From positions 1-64,000 of the forward strand of contig NZ_WBKT01000008.1 in assembly GCF_008868175.1 (NCBI RefSeq): 64,000 bases of DNA. The letters run 5' to 3'. This document shows, in pieces, positions 16,014 to 24,941 of the stretch (the stretch's first letter is position 1; every line of letters starts with the position of its first letter). A program made the position numbers and the translations under genes. The DNA comes from Micromonospora sp. AMSO31t. GTDB lineage: Bacteria; Actinomycetota; Actinomycetes; Mycobacteriales; Micromonosporaceae. The notes under the pieces were generated by a model. That model had not been told where the DNA came from. It saw nothing but the letters and a program-made list of their open reading frames with translations, and searched no databases.

Positions 16014-17117
16014 ATGGCCGCACCCGTCATCCGTTCCGTCACCGCCGATCCGACCGTCCTGCTGCCCGGTCAGTCCACCACCGTCCGCGTGGACGCCTAC
16101 CATCCCGACTCGCGGCTGCTGACCCTCTCCGGCCGGGTCAGCGACCCGACGGGCGCCGCCTGGGACAGCCCGGTCCGGGTGGATCTCAGCGTGCCGCTGA
16201 CCATCCAGCTCGGCAGCACCTCGCCCGGCGTCACGGTCACGCCGAACCCCACGGACCCCACCCGCTTCACCGTCACCGTGCTGGCCGGGCGGGGCACGGT
16301 CACGCTGACCGCCACGGCGCGGGACGCCGCCGGCCGGACCGGCACGGCCGCCACGACCCTGACCGTGCCGCTGCTGGTCGGGATGAGCACCGAGAAGGGG
16401 GCGCGGACCCAGCGGGCGGTGGCCGAGTACCCGGGCATCCGCTACATGCGCGACTTCGGCGCGGACGGCGGCGACGCGGACGCCCTGCCGGAGCTGCCGC
16501 CGCTGAACGCCGGCAAGTTCGTCGACGCCCCGTCGGCCGTCATGCACGTGTCGTGGAAGGACGACGTCGAACAGTTGACCGGGTGGCTGGACGGTCTGAG
16601 CCGGCCGATCTACCTGACCTGGTACCACGAGCCGATGGGCGATGTGGCGCCGGCGACGTACCGGACCACCGCCACCCGGGTGGCGCAGATCGTCGCCGCC
16701 CACCGGAACCGGCGCTGGGTCCTCGGGCACGGCCCGATCGTCACCCGCTACTGGCTGGACGAGGGGCGCGGCAACCCCACCGACTGGGGCTACCCGGGCA
16801 TGACCCACTACGGCGTGGACTGCTACTCCCGCGACACCGCGACGTACTGGCCGGTGGCCCGGATGTTCGGTGTGGCGTTCGGCAAGGTGCGCGCCGCGTA
16901 CCCGGGGATCCGGCTGTTGGTGCCCGAGTACGGGCTGAGCCGGACCACGGCCGACACCACCGGCGCGGGCCGGGCGCAGGCCATGCGGGACCACGTGACC
17001 TGGCTGCGGCAGCAGAACGACGTGGACGCGGTCGCCTACTGGAACAACTGGGCCGAGTACCAGCTGGGCGACCCCCCACTGGAGTCGACCGCCTGGCGGA
17101 ACCTCCAGCTCGCCTGA
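16014..17117 (+). CDS. GH26-like TIM-barrel hydrolase with N-terminal beta-sandwich, no signal peptide
   Basis: A 367-residue two-domain protein. Residues about 1-120 look like an Ig-like beta-sandwich (repeating V-x-V and TVTVLAGRGTVTLTATARD strands). Residues about 121-367 resemble clan GH-A glycoside hydrolases: YLTWYHEPMGD puts a candidate acid/base at Glu206 and LLVPEYGLS a candidate nucleophile at Glu305, as in GH26 mannanases. No signal peptide is present although GH26 enzymes are usually secreted. AAGGAG precedes the ATG. A strong hairpin follows the stop. Substrate is unknown, and it could also be a non-catalytic relative. Confidence 0.65.
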   Translation: MAAPVIRSVTADPTVLLPGQSTTVRVDAYHPDSRLLTLSGRVSDPTGAAWDSPVRVDLSVPLTIQLGSTSPGVTVTPNPTDPTRFTVTVLAGRGTVTLTATARDAAGRTGTAATTLTVPLLVGMSTEKGARTQRAVAEYPGIRYMRDFGADGGDADALPELPPLNAGKFVDAPSAVMHVSWKDDVEQLTGWLDGLSRPIYLTWYHEPMGDVAPATYRTTATRVAQIVAAHRNRRWVLGHGPIVTRYWLDEGRGNPTDWGYPGMTHYGVDCYSRDTATYWPVARMFGVAFGKVRAAYPGIRLLVPEYGLSRTTADTTGAGRAQAMRDHVTWLRQQNDVDAVAYWNNWAEYQLGDPPLESTAWRNLQLA

Positions 17118-17125
17118 CGCCCCCG

Positions 17126-17156
17126 CCCGGCCCGGTGGGACCTCCGCCGGGCCGGG
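17126..17156 (+). terminator. Hairpin after the GH26-like gene
   Basis: CCCGGCCCGG (17126-17135) pairs perfectly with CCGGGCCGGG (17147-17156), with an 11-base loop and no T-tract. Confidence 0.65.
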
Positions 17157-17174
17157 GTGGGCGGCGGCCGAGAG

Positions 17175-17202
17175 GTGACCGTACGCCGGATGGACCTAGA
17201 CT
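17175..17202 (+). promoter_or_regulatory. Promoter candidate GTGACC-N16-TAGACT
   Basis: GTGACC (17175-17180) and TAGACT (17197-17202) are 16 bases apart, close to the principal sigma consensus, 20 bases before the GTG at 17223. Confidence 0.5.
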
Positions 17203-17222
17203 GGCCGCGTGGGGGAGGCCGA

Positions 17223-18050
17223 GTGACCAGCGGGAGCGCGTCGTCGACGACGTACGGTCACGCCTGCCTGGCCTACGACGACCCGACGGCCCTGGACGCC
17301 CGGGCGGTCGCCTACCTGGCCGCGGGCCTCGCGGCCGGCGAGCAGGTCTGGCTGGTCGCGCCCGGCGACCGCGGCTCCCTGGTCCGCCGGCTGGACCGCC
17401 TCCCCGGTCTCGACGCCGCGCTGCGTCGGCGCGCGCTCCGACTGCTCCCGGTCGAGGACGCCTACCGCCACGACGAGGTCGTCGACCCGGACAAGCAGGT
17501 CCGGGCGTACGCGGCGGCCACCCGTGACGCGCTGGCCGCCGGCTACACCGGCCTGCGGGTGTTCGCCGAGGCCACCACGCTGGTCCGCTCCCCCGCCCAG
17601 CGGGAGGCCTTCACCCGCTACGAGCACCTCATCGACCGCTGGATGCGCCGCCACCCCATGTCGGCCGTCTGCGCCTACGACCGGCGGGAGCTGACCGGGG
17701 CGGCGGTCGCCGAGCTGGCCTGCATGCACCCCGAGACCAACACGGAGGTGTTGTTCCGGCTGCACGCCGGGGGCGGCGACGCGGTCGTCGAACTCGCCGG
17801 CGAACTGGACCCGTCCAACCACCGGCTCTTCGCCGCCGCGCTGGACCGGGCCGACCCGCGACCGGTGGACGGTCGGCTCGTGCTCCACGCCACCGGGCTG
17901 CGCTTCGTCGACCACCGCAGTCTGCTGCACCTGCGCGACCACGCCCGCCGGCACGACGCCACCGCCGTGCTGCGCACCTCGCGCTCCGCCGCGGCCCGGC
18001 TGGTCGAGCTGTTGGACCTCGACGAGGTGCGGGTGGAGGTGGTCCGATGA
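17223..18050 (+). CDS. MEDS-domain regulator fused to a STAS-like domain
   Basis: A 275-residue protein. Residues about 1-165 form a MEDS domain (YGHACLAYDD, GLAAGEQVWLVAPGD, FAEATTLV, SAVCAYDRREL), a sensory domain found with anti-sigma and anti-anti-sigma proteins. Residues about 180-275 look like a STAS domain (VVELAGELDPSNHRLFAAAL, LVLHATGLRFVDHRSLLHLRD). At the usual D-S-S-G phosphorylation site it reads D-H-R-S, so the standard phosphoserine is missing. GTG 17223 follows GGGGGAGG. Its stop overlaps the next start (ATGA). Probably part of a partner-switching pathway; the signal is unknown. Confidence 0.78.
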   Translation: MTSGSASSTTYGHACLAYDDPTALDARAVAYLAAGLAAGEQVWLVAPGDRGSLVRRLDRLPGLDAALRRRALRLLPVEDAYRHDEVVDPDKQVRAYAAATRDALAAGYTGLRVFAEATTLVRSPAQREAFTRYEHLIDRWMRRHPMSAVCAYDRRELTGAAVAELACMHPETNTEVLFRLHAGGGDAVVELAGELDPSNHRLFAAALDRADPRPVDGRLVLHATGLRFVDHRSLLHLRDHARRHDATAVLRTSRSAAARLVELLDLDEVRVEVVR

Positions 18051-19009
18051 GGACGGGTGCGGCCGCCGGGCACGTCGGCTACTTCCACGAGGCGATCCTC
18101 TACGACTCCGACGACCACCTGCTGGCCGTGGTGCTGCCGTTCCTGCTCGGCGGGGTCGAGGCCGGCGAGCCGACCGTGGTCGGCTTCGGCGCGCGCAACG
18201 CGGAGCTGGTCCGCCGGGCCCTGCCCGCCGGCGCCGGGGTCACCTTCCTGCCCGGCGGGGACGTCTACGCCCGCCCCACCTCGGCGATCCGCTCCTACCG
18301 GAAGCTGCTGGGCTCGTACGTGGCCGACGGCGCCCGGCAGATCCGGATCGTCGGCGAGCTGCCGCCGGCCGTGCTCGGGGCCACCTGGGACTGGTGGGCC
18401 CGCTACGAGTCGGCCATCAACCACGCCTACGACGACTTCCCGCTGTGGAGCATGTGCGCGTACGACGCCCGGGCCACGCCGTCGCGGGTGCTCGCGGACG
18501 TGGCGCGGACCCATCCCCGGGTGGCGTTGCCGGACGGCAGCCACGTGCCGACCGACGTCTACACCGAACCGGCGAGCTACCTGGCCGAGCACCGCCTCGT
18601 GCTGCCCGACCCGGTGCAGCGGACGGCGCCGGCCGTCGAGCTGCACGACCCGACGCCCGCCCAGGCACGCGACGCGGTCCGTGCCGCACACCGGGGGCAG
18701 CTCCCGGCCGACCACCTCGACGACCTGGTCGTGTCGGTCAGCGAGGTGGTGAGCAACGCGCTGCGGCACGGTGTGCCGCCGGTGCGGATGCGGCTGTGGA
18801 GCGCACCGGACCGGATGGTGGTGACCGTGCACGACCGGGGTTCCGGCCCCGGCGACCCCTACGCCGGCCTGCTGCCCGCGGGCAACGGCGCCGCCGGTGG
18901 CCTGGGTCTGTGGATCAGCCACCAGTCGTGCAACCACGTGACGCTGCACCGGGACGCCGACGGCTTCACCGTCCGGCTGACCGCCGGAAATCCGTACTTC
19001 CCGGTCTGA
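18047..19009 (+). CDS. MEDS-domain sensor with RsbW-type ATPase domain
   Basis: A 320-residue protein. The N-terminal MEDS domain (GHVGYFHEAILYDSDDHLLA, GVEAGEPTVVGFGARN, WSMCAYDARATP) is followed by a HATPase_c domain of the RsbW anti-sigma type: LDDLVVSVSEVVSNALRHG is the N box, VHDRGSGPGDP the G1 box and GGLGLWISHQ the G2 region. It lacks a histidine phosphoacceptor domain, so it is a Ser-kinase-like anti-sigma protein rather than a classical histidine kinase. The ATGA overlap with the MEDS-STAS gene means both partners carry the same sensor domain in one transcript. The target sigma factor is not in the pair. Confidence 0.82.
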   Translation: MRTGAAAGHVGYFHEAILYDSDDHLLAVVLPFLLGGVEAGEPTVVGFGARNAELVRRALPAGAGVTFLPGGDVYARPTSAIRSYRKLLGSYVADGARQIRIVGELPPAVLGATWDWWARYESAINHAYDDFPLWSMCAYDARATPSRVLADVARTHPRVALPDGSHVPTDVYTEPASYLAEHRLVLPDPVQRTAPAVELHDPTPAQARDAVRAAHRGQLPADHLDDLVVSVSEVVSNALRHGVPPVRMRLWSAPDRMVVTVHDRGSGPGDPYAGLLPAGNGAAGGLGLWISHQSCNHVTLHRDADGFTVRLTAGNPYFPV

Positions 19010-19143
19010 GTCGACCCGCGTTCGCGATCGTGGGCGGGGCGGGGCGGAACCCGCGCGCCGACGGCGGTACCGTAGCGCCTCATCACGCCCTGCGGGGCGG
19101 TCATCCGCCGGCCTGGCGCTGGCGAACCGACGGAGGATGGCGC

Positions 19144-20667
19144 ATGTCCAACGGCGAGGAACCGTTCGCACCCCACGACGACGTGTCCGCGCGACCGAGG
19201 TTCGACCAGGCGCTGCGCGGCTACGACAAACGCCAGGTGGACCGGTACGTCGAGCAGATGGACGGCGAACTGACCGCCGTGACGGCCGACCGGGACCGCG
19301 CGTACGCCCAGATGCGGGAGCTGACCGCGCAGACGCAGCGGGCGCAGACCGAGGCCGCCGAGCTGCGCCAGCGCCCCACGCAGGTGGACCGGGCGTCCTT
19401 CCGCGACCTGGGCCCGATGGTCGACCAGATCCTCGACCTGGCCGAGAAGCAGGCCGGGCAGATCACCGAGGCGGCCGCGAAGCGCGCGGCCGACCTCCAG
19501 GGGCAGGCGGAGAAGGTGCTGGCCACCGCGCGGGACGAGGCGGAGCGGGAGCGGCGCGAGCTGGCCGAGGAGCTGTCCACCCGCCGGGCCGAGCAGGAGC
19601 GGGCGGACGAGGAGCGGCACACGGCCGCGCAGGCGGAGCTGACCGCGATCCGGGAGCTGACCGAGAAGCTGCGCGTCGAGGGGCAGGCGGCCCACGACCG
19701 CGCGCAGCAGGAGGCGAAGCGGATCGCGGAGCAGAGCGCCCAGCAGGTCGAGCAGGCCCGCTCCGCGTCGGAGGCGCTGGTGAAGGCGGCGCGCACGCAG
19801 ATCCAGCAGGAGGTGCAGGCCAACCGGAGCAAGGCCCAGCAGGAACTGGCGCAGTGGCAGGCCACCATGTCCCGGGAGCTGGACGAGCAGCGGGCCGCGG
19901 CCGAGCAGGAGCTGGCCGACCGGGCCACCGCCGCCGAGCGGGACAGCGCCGCCCTGGTCGCCGAGGCCCAGCAGTACGCCACCGAGGTGCGTGAGCGGGC
20001 CGACGAGGAGAACGCCGCGCACCAGGAGCAGCTCGCCACGGTGCAGCAGGAGATCCAGCAGCGGCAGGAGGCGCTCACCGAGCTCCGGGCCGAGCTGGAG
20101 ACGGTCGCCCAGCAGCTGGAGCACACCCGCCGGGAGATCGCCACGGTGGAGCAGGAGGGCGCCGCGCTGGAGGAGCAGCTGGTCGTCGTGCGCCGGGACC
20201 TGACCGCGGAGACCAAGCGGCTGGAGGACGCGCGCCGGGCGGCGGACCTGGCCGAGCAGCACGCGAAGGAGACGCGGGCGCGGGTGCAGCGGGAGGCCAA
20301 GCGGGTCGCCGACCTGGCCGCCGCGGCGGTGATGGCGGCCGCCGCGGGCGGGGTGGAGACGGCCGAGTACCCGATGGTGGCTCCGCGTCCGGCCGCGACG
20401 CCGGCGGAGGCCACCCCCGTGGTGGTGCCCGCCCCGGCCCTGGTGGCCGTGCCCGTCGCGCCGGCCGCCCAGGCCGACCCGGAGCCGGACGAGCCGGCCG
20501 ACGGCGACCGGCCCACCGCCGAGCCGTTCCTGGAGCGGGCCTCCCTGGACCGGCCGAGCTTCGACGCGTTCGCGGTGCGCGCCCCCGCGCAGCGGCCCGC
20601 CCCCGAGGCGGAGGTCACCGGGGAGCCGGCGGCCGGTCCGGAGGGTGGGGTCCCCGCCAACGCCTGA
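19144..20667 (+). CDS. DivIVA-like long coiled-coil protein
   Basis: A 507-residue protein. Residues about 17-40 (RPRFDQALRGYDKRQVDRYVEQ) match the lipid-binding DivIVA N-terminal motif. Residues about 45-390 are an almost continuous coiled coil rich in Glu, Ala, Arg and Gln, and the C-terminal 110 residues are Pro/Ala/Glu-rich and probably disordered. DivIVA proteins mark poles and sites of curvature and organise tip growth; very long paralogues such as FilP or Scy scaffold the hyphal tip in Streptomyces. A role in cell-pole or envelope organisation is inferred. ATG 19144 follows ACGGAGGATGG. It is apparently monocistronic. Confidence 0.78.
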   Translation: MSNGEEPFAPHDDVSARPRFDQALRGYDKRQVDRYVEQMDGELTAVTADRDRAYAQMRELTAQTQRAQTEAAELRQRPTQVDRASFRDLGPMVDQILDLAEKQAGQITEAAAKRAADLQGQAEKVLATARDEAERERRELAEELSTRRAEQERADEERHTAAQAELTAIRELTEKLRVEGQAAHDRAQQEAKRIAEQSAQQVEQARSASEALVKAARTQIQQEVQANRSKAQQELAQWQATMSRELDEQRAAAEQELADRATAAERDSAALVAEAQQYATEVRERADEENAAHQEQLATVQQEIQQRQEALTELRAELETVAQQLEHTRREIATVEQEGAALEEQLVVVRRDLTAETKRLEDARRAADLAEQHAKETRARVQREAKRVADLAAAAVMAAAAGGVETAEYPMVAPRPAATPAEATPVVVPAPALVAVPVAPAAQADPEPDEPADGDRPTAEPFLERASLDRPSFDAFAVRAPAQRPAPEAEVTGEPAAGPEGGVPANA

Positions 20668-20686
20668 CCGGTCCTCGCCGCCGTGG

Positions 20687-23600
20687 TCAGCCGAGCGCGG
20701 CGGCCAGGTCGGCGAGGTACCGGGCCACCGGCCCCGCGGTGAGCACGCCGCTGCCGGCGCCGGCCAGCTCGCCGGCGGCCGGCAGCAGGGCGGCGTGCAG
20801 CCGGGCCATGGTGGGGCGGTCGTCGAGGGCCAGGGCGGCCCGGGCGGCGACGCAGAGCCGGGCCTCGCGCAGCAGGTCGTGCGGCGAGGGCGGCAGGGCG
20901 CGCAGCGCGGCGGCGGCCTCGCCCCGGCGCCCGGCGGCGAGCAGGGCCAGCGGCCGGACCCACGGCGCGTACGGGCCGGCGTGGGCGGCATCGGCCAGCG
21001 CCGGCCCGGGGTCGTCGCCGGTGGACAGCCGCAGGCAGAGCAGTGCGAACGGCAGCAGCCCGCCGGCCATGCCGGGCATCTGCCCGGTGTCGAGCCGGAC
21101 GGCCGCCGACCGGTACGCCGCCTCGGCCTCGGCGCCGCGTCCCGTCACCGCCAGCCGGAGGGCGGCGTACCAGGCGGTGAAGACGCCGACGAGGGGCAGC
21201 TCGTAGCGCGCGGCGAGGCGGTCGGCGGCGGCCGCGTGGGTGTCGGCGGCGGCCAGGTCGGCGAGGGCGCAGTGCGCCTGGAGCGCGACGAGGTGCCCGA
21301 GCACCTCGAAGGTGACCAGCCCGTGCCGGGCCGCCAGGTCGACCAGGTCGGCGCCGATGCGGGCGCGTTCCGGCGCCCGGCCCGCCCGGTCGAAGGTGTG
21401 CATGAAGCGGGCGTTGAGCGCGAAGGCCAGCAGGGCCGGGTCGTCGAGGCGGCGGGCGGTCTCCTCGGCCTCGGCGGCCGCCCGCCGGCCCCGGTCACCG
21501 GTGTCGCCGCGCAGCTCCAGGGCGAGGGTGCAGAGCAGCCGGACGCGCCGGGACGCCGGGTCGGCGGGAAGCGCGGCGAGGGCGGCCTCGGCCGCGGCGA
21601 CGATCCGGCGGGACAGCTCCTCGTCGTCGTTGCGGGTCCAGACGGCCGGCACGTCGAACGCGGCCAGCACGTCCGCGGTGAGCCCCGGGTCGGCGAGGCG
21701 CTCGACGGTGGCGACGGCCTCGGCCCGCAGCCGGCGGGTCCGGTCGAGGTGGCCGGTGACGGCCAGGGCGCGGCCCCAGCCGATGACCGCCGCCAGCCGC
21801 CCGCGTACGTCGGTCCCGCCGGCCCGGTCGTGGGCGGCGACGGCCTGCTCCCAGAGGCGGGCCGCCTCGTGGGGGTGGCAGCGCCGCTCGGCCCGGACGG
21901 CGGCGGCCGTGGCGTACCGGGCGGCCCGGGTCGCGGCCTCCGGGCCGGGGGCCTGTCCGAAGTGGTGGGCCAGGGCGGTGACGTCGTCCGGCCGGAGGCG
22001 TTCGAGCACCGACCCGACGGCGGCGTGCCAGCGGGCCCGGCGCGGCGCCGACAGGTCGGTGTAGAGGGTGTCGCGGACCAGGATGTGGGCGAACCGGGTG
22101 CCGTCGGGGGTGAGGAACCCGTCCTGCGCCGCCCGATCCACGGCGTCCAGGGTGGCCTCCTCGCCGGCCAGCGCGGCCAGCACGTCGGCGTCGAGGTCGC
22201 GGCCGAGCACGGCGGCCTGCGCCAGCACCGTCCGGGTCGGCGCGGGCAGCTGCGCGAGGCGGTGCCGGATGACGTCCCGCACGCCGGCCGGTACGCGGTC
22301 CAGCGCGGCGGCCCCCTCGGCGGCGAGCAGCCGGGCCAGTTCCCGGACGAAGAACGGGTTGCCGCCGCTGCGCCGGTGCAGCGCCCGCACGGTGTCCGGG
22401 TCCGCCGCACCGGCCACGGCCCGGACCAGGTCGCCCGTCTCCGCCTCGGCGAGCCCGCCCAGGTAGACGCGGACCGGTTCGGTGGGCGCGAGCCGGGCCA
22501 GGGCCCCGGTCAGCGCCGGGGTGATCCCGGTGGCCCGGTACGTGCCGACCGCCAGCACCGGGCCGGTCACCGGCTCCGGGCCGGTGAACAGCGCGGTCAG
22601 CAGGTCGAGGGTGTCCTCGTCGGCCCGGTGCAGGTCGTCGAGGACGAGCAGCACGGGCCCCCGCCGCGCCGCCGCGCCGACCCGGGCGCCCGCGATCCGG
22701 TGCAGCCGGTAGCGGGCCACGGCCGGCTCGCCACCGTCCGGGAGAGCGGTCGGCGGTTCCCCGGCGTCGGGCAGGGCCGCGGCGAGCTGCGTCCACGGCC
22801 AGGCGGCCGGGGCGCCCTCGTACTCCGGCACCCGGCCGACGGCGCAGGTCCAGCCGGCGGCGGCGAGCCGGTCGGCCAGCGTCTCGACGAACGCGGTCTT
22901 GCCCGCGCCGGCGTCGCCGGAGACCAGCGCGAGCGCGGGCCGGCCGTCGCGGGCCACCTCCCCGGCCAGCCCCACGAGGCTCGCCAGTTCGGCCTCGCGC
23001 CCCACGAACGGGCGCCGCTCCTCCCCCGCTCCCCCGGCCGGTGGCGCGGCCGGGACGGCGACCGGAGCCGGGTCGAGGTGCGGGGCCTGGGCGAGGACGT
23101 CGGCCTCCAGCCGGCGCAGCCGGGGGCCGGGGTCCACCCCCAGCTCCCGGACCAGCACGGCCCGGGCCTCCCGCAGCGCGGCGAGCGCGTCGCCCTGCCG
23201 GCCCGCCCGGTAGAGGGCGGTCGCGAGCAGCCGCCAGGTCTCCTCTCGCAGCGGCTGGGCGGCGGCCTGGGCGCGCAGGTCGCCGGCGGCCTCGGCGGCG
23301 CGGCCCAGGGCCAGCAGAGCCTCGGCGCGCCGCTCGACGGCGAGCATCCGCAGCTCGTCCAACCGGTCGATCTCCGCCCGCGCCCACGGCTCGGCGGCGA
23401 ACTCCGCGTAGGCGGGGCCGCGCCAGAGGGCGAGCGCGCCGTCCAGGGCTGCCAGCGCCGGGCCGGCGCGTCCGGCGGCGAGGAGTTCCCCGGCCGCAGC
23501 GGCGGCCGTCTCGAACCGGCCCGCGTCGACGGCCCCGGGGGCGGCCGCCAGGGCGTACCCGGGCGGGGCGGTGACCAGCAGCCGGGCCGGCTGCCGCGGG

Positions 23601-23857
23601 GGCCGGTCGGGCTCCAGGGCCCGGCGCAGGTCGGCGACGAACGTGCGGACCGCGCCGACCGCGCCCTCCGGCGGTTCCGCCCACAGGTCGCTGACGAGCC
23701 GGTCGACCGGCACCACGCGGCCGCGGGCGACCAGCAGGCGGGCCAGCACGGCCCGCTGCCGGGGGCCCTTCAGCGCCACCGGCCCCCGCTCGCCGGCCGC
23801 GACCAGCGGCCCGAGCACCCCGAAGGTCACTCCGGGTACGCGCGGCGGGTCGGTCAC
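20687..23857 (-). CDS. SARP/AfsR-like regulator: OmpR-type HTH, BTAD, AAA ATPase and TPR region
   Basis: A 1056-residue regulator. Residues about 10-100 form the winged-helix DNA-binding domain (FGVLGPLVA, LKGPRQRAVLARLLVARG), 107-255 the bacterial transcriptional activation domain, and about 283-550 an AAA/STAND ATPase with Walker A GDAGAGKT at 314-321 and Walker B LLVLDDLHRAD. The remainder is helical repeat-like, as in large MalT/AfsR-type sensors. Such proteins activate secondary metabolism or metabolic genes. The GTG start is seven bases after a TAGAGT hexamer, suggesting a leaderless mRNA. It is divergent from an alpha/beta hydrolase, the most obvious candidate target, but no biosynthetic cluster adjoins. 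Confidence 0.88.
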   Translation of the reverse strand: MTDPPRVPGVTFGVLGPLVAAGERGPVALKGPRQRAVLARLLVARGRVVPVDRLVSDLWAEPPEGAVGAVRTFVADLRRALEPDRPPRQPARLLVTAPPGYALAAAPGAVDAGRFETAAAAAGELLAAGRAGPALAALDGALALWRGPAYAEFAAEPWARAEIDRLDELRMLAVERRAEALLALGRAAEAAGDLRAQAAAQPLREETWRLLATALYRAGRQGDALAALREARAVLVRELGVDPGPRLRRLEADVLAQAPHLDPAPVAVPAAPPAGGAGEERRPFVGREAELASLVGLAGEVARDGRPALALVSGDAGAGKTAFVETLADRLAAAGWTCAVGRVPEYEGAPAAWPWTQLAAALPDAGEPPTALPDGGEPAVARYRLHRIAGARVGAAARRGPVLLVLDDLHRADEDTLDLLTALFTGPEPVTGPVLAVGTYRATGITPALTGALARLAPTEPVRVYLGGLAEAETGDLVRAVAGAADPDTVRALHRRSGGNPFFVRELARLLAAEGAAALDRVPAGVRDVIRHRLAQLPAPTRTVLAQAAVLGRDLDADVLAALAGEEATLDAVDRAAQDGFLTPDGTRFAHILVRDTLYTDLSAPRRARWHAAVGSVLERLRPDDVTALAHHFGQAPGPEAATRAARYATAAAVRAERRCHPHEAARLWEQAVAAHDRAGGTDVRGRLAAVIGWGRALAVTGHLDRTRRLRAEAVATVERLADPGLTADVLAAFDVPAVWTRNDDEELSRRIVAAAEAALAALPADPASRRVRLLCTLALELRGDTGDRGRRAAAEAEETARRLDDPALLAFALNARFMHTFDRAGRAPERARIGADLVDLAARHGLVTFEVLGHLVALQAHCALADLAAADTHAAAADRLAARYELPLVGVFTAWYAALRLAVTGRGAEAEAAYRSAAVRLDTGQMPGMAGGLLPFALLCLRLSTGDDPGPALADAAHAGPYAPWVRPLALLAAGRRGEAAAALRALPPSPHDLLREARLCVAARAALALDDRPTMARLHAALLPAAGELAGAGSGVLTAGPVARYLADLAAALG

Positions 23858-23864
23858 CCCGCCC

Positions 23865-23870
23865 ACTCTA
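23865..23870 (-). promoter_or_regulatory. -10 hexamer TAGAGT, leaderless start for 23857
   Basis: On the minus strand TAGAGT is followed by seven bases and then the GTG of the SARP-like gene; there is no ribosome site. Confidence 0.5.
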
Positions 23871-23987
23871 GGCAGCGCGGTGCGCGCGCACCGGCGGCCC
23901 GGCCAGGGCACTCATCCGATGCTGATCGGCCACTGACCGGCGCCGGGCAGGCTCGACGGGAACCGAGCACACCCGAGAGGACCTCTC

Positions 23988-24857
23988 ATGATCAACGGAT
24001 TCGAGTCGCGCCGCGTCACCGTCGCCGAGGGCGTCGCCCTGCACGCCGCGGTGGGCGGCAGCGGCAGCCCGGTCGTGCTGCTGCACGGCTTCCCGCAGAC
24101 CCACCTGATGTGGCGGCACGTCGCCGCGGACCTCGCCGCCGACCACACGGTCATCTGCCCCGACCTGCGGGGGTACGGCGACAGCGACAAGCCCGCCGAC
24201 ACCGACGGCGCGGCCTACGCCAAGCGGACCATGGCCGCCGACGTGGTGGCGCTGGCCCGGGCGCTGGGGCACGACCGGTTCGCCCTGGTCGGGCACGACC
24301 GGGGCGCCCTGGTGGCGATCCGCGCCGGCCTGGACCACCCGGAGACGGTCACCCACCTGGCGTCGCTGGACGTGCTGCCGACCCTCGACACCTGGGAGGT
24401 GATGCACGGCGTCACGGCGGCGGTCGGCTTCCACCTCTACCTGATGGCCCAGCCGCCGGGGCTGCCCGAGCGGCTGATCGGCGCCGCGCCGGACGAGTTC
24501 TTCGGGTACTTCCTCGACCTGTGGGCCGGCGACCCGGACGCGATCCCCGCCGACGTGCGGGCCGCGTACCTGCGGGCCTGTCGGGCGGCGGTCCCCTCGA
24601 TCGTGGCGGACTACCGGGCCTCGGCCGGCGTAGACCTCGCGCACGACGAGGCGGACCGGGCGGCGGGCACCGTGCTGCGGATGCCGGTGACCGTGCTCCA
24701 GCAGGACTGGGGCGCGGCGCTCGGCTTCGACGCGGCGGCGCGCTGGCGGGCCTGGGCCCCGGACCTGCGCCACGTGCCGGTATCGTACGGCCATTTCATG
24801 GCCGAGGAGGCCCCGGCCGAGGTGGTGAAGGAACTGCGCGCGCTGCTGGCCCGCTGA
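23988..24857 (+). CDS. Alpha/beta hydrolase of the haloacetate dehalogenase/epoxide hydrolase type
   Basis: A 289-residue hydrolase with an aspartate nucleophile: LVGHDRGA puts Asp104 at the elbow, as in haloacetate dehalogenases and epoxide hydrolases. HGFPQTHLMW gives the oxyanion motif and CPDLRGYGDSDKP the following loop. In fluoroacetate dehalogenases a His-Trp pair lies before the LAQP motif; here it reads FHLYLMAQP, so the Trp of the halide pocket is replaced by Leu149-150 region residues and fluoroacetate activity should not be assumed. The catalytic His is probably in SYGHFMAEE. GAGAGG precedes the ATG. It is divergent from the SARP-like regulator. Confidence 0.8.
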   Translation: MINGFESRRVTVAEGVALHAAVGGSGSPVVLLHGFPQTHLMWRHVAADLAADHTVICPDLRGYGDSDKPADTDGAAYAKRTMAADVVALARALGHDRFALVGHDRGALVAIRAGLDHPETVTHLASLDVLPTLDTWEVMHGVTAAVGFHLYLMAQPPGLPERLIGAAPDEFFGYFLDLWAGDPDAIPADVRAAYLRACRAAVPSIVADYRASAGVDLAHDEADRAAGTVLRMPVTVLQQDWGAALGFDAAARWRAWAPDLRHVPVSYGHFMAEEAPAEVVKELRALLAR

Positions 24858-24941
24858 GGCGCCCTTGCCCCGGACCGTGGAAGATGCAAATATTCGGATC
24901 ACTGTACGTGTGGGGGCTATCACGTTCGGGGGTTGATCGAC

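Noticed and set aside
15880..16122. Short plus-strand frame with basic N-terminus (MTMPPDRRKLVKEQVKAVLA)
   Set aside because: It overlaps the start and ribosome site of the GH26-like gene, has no ribosome site of its own and loses protein-like character in the overlap.
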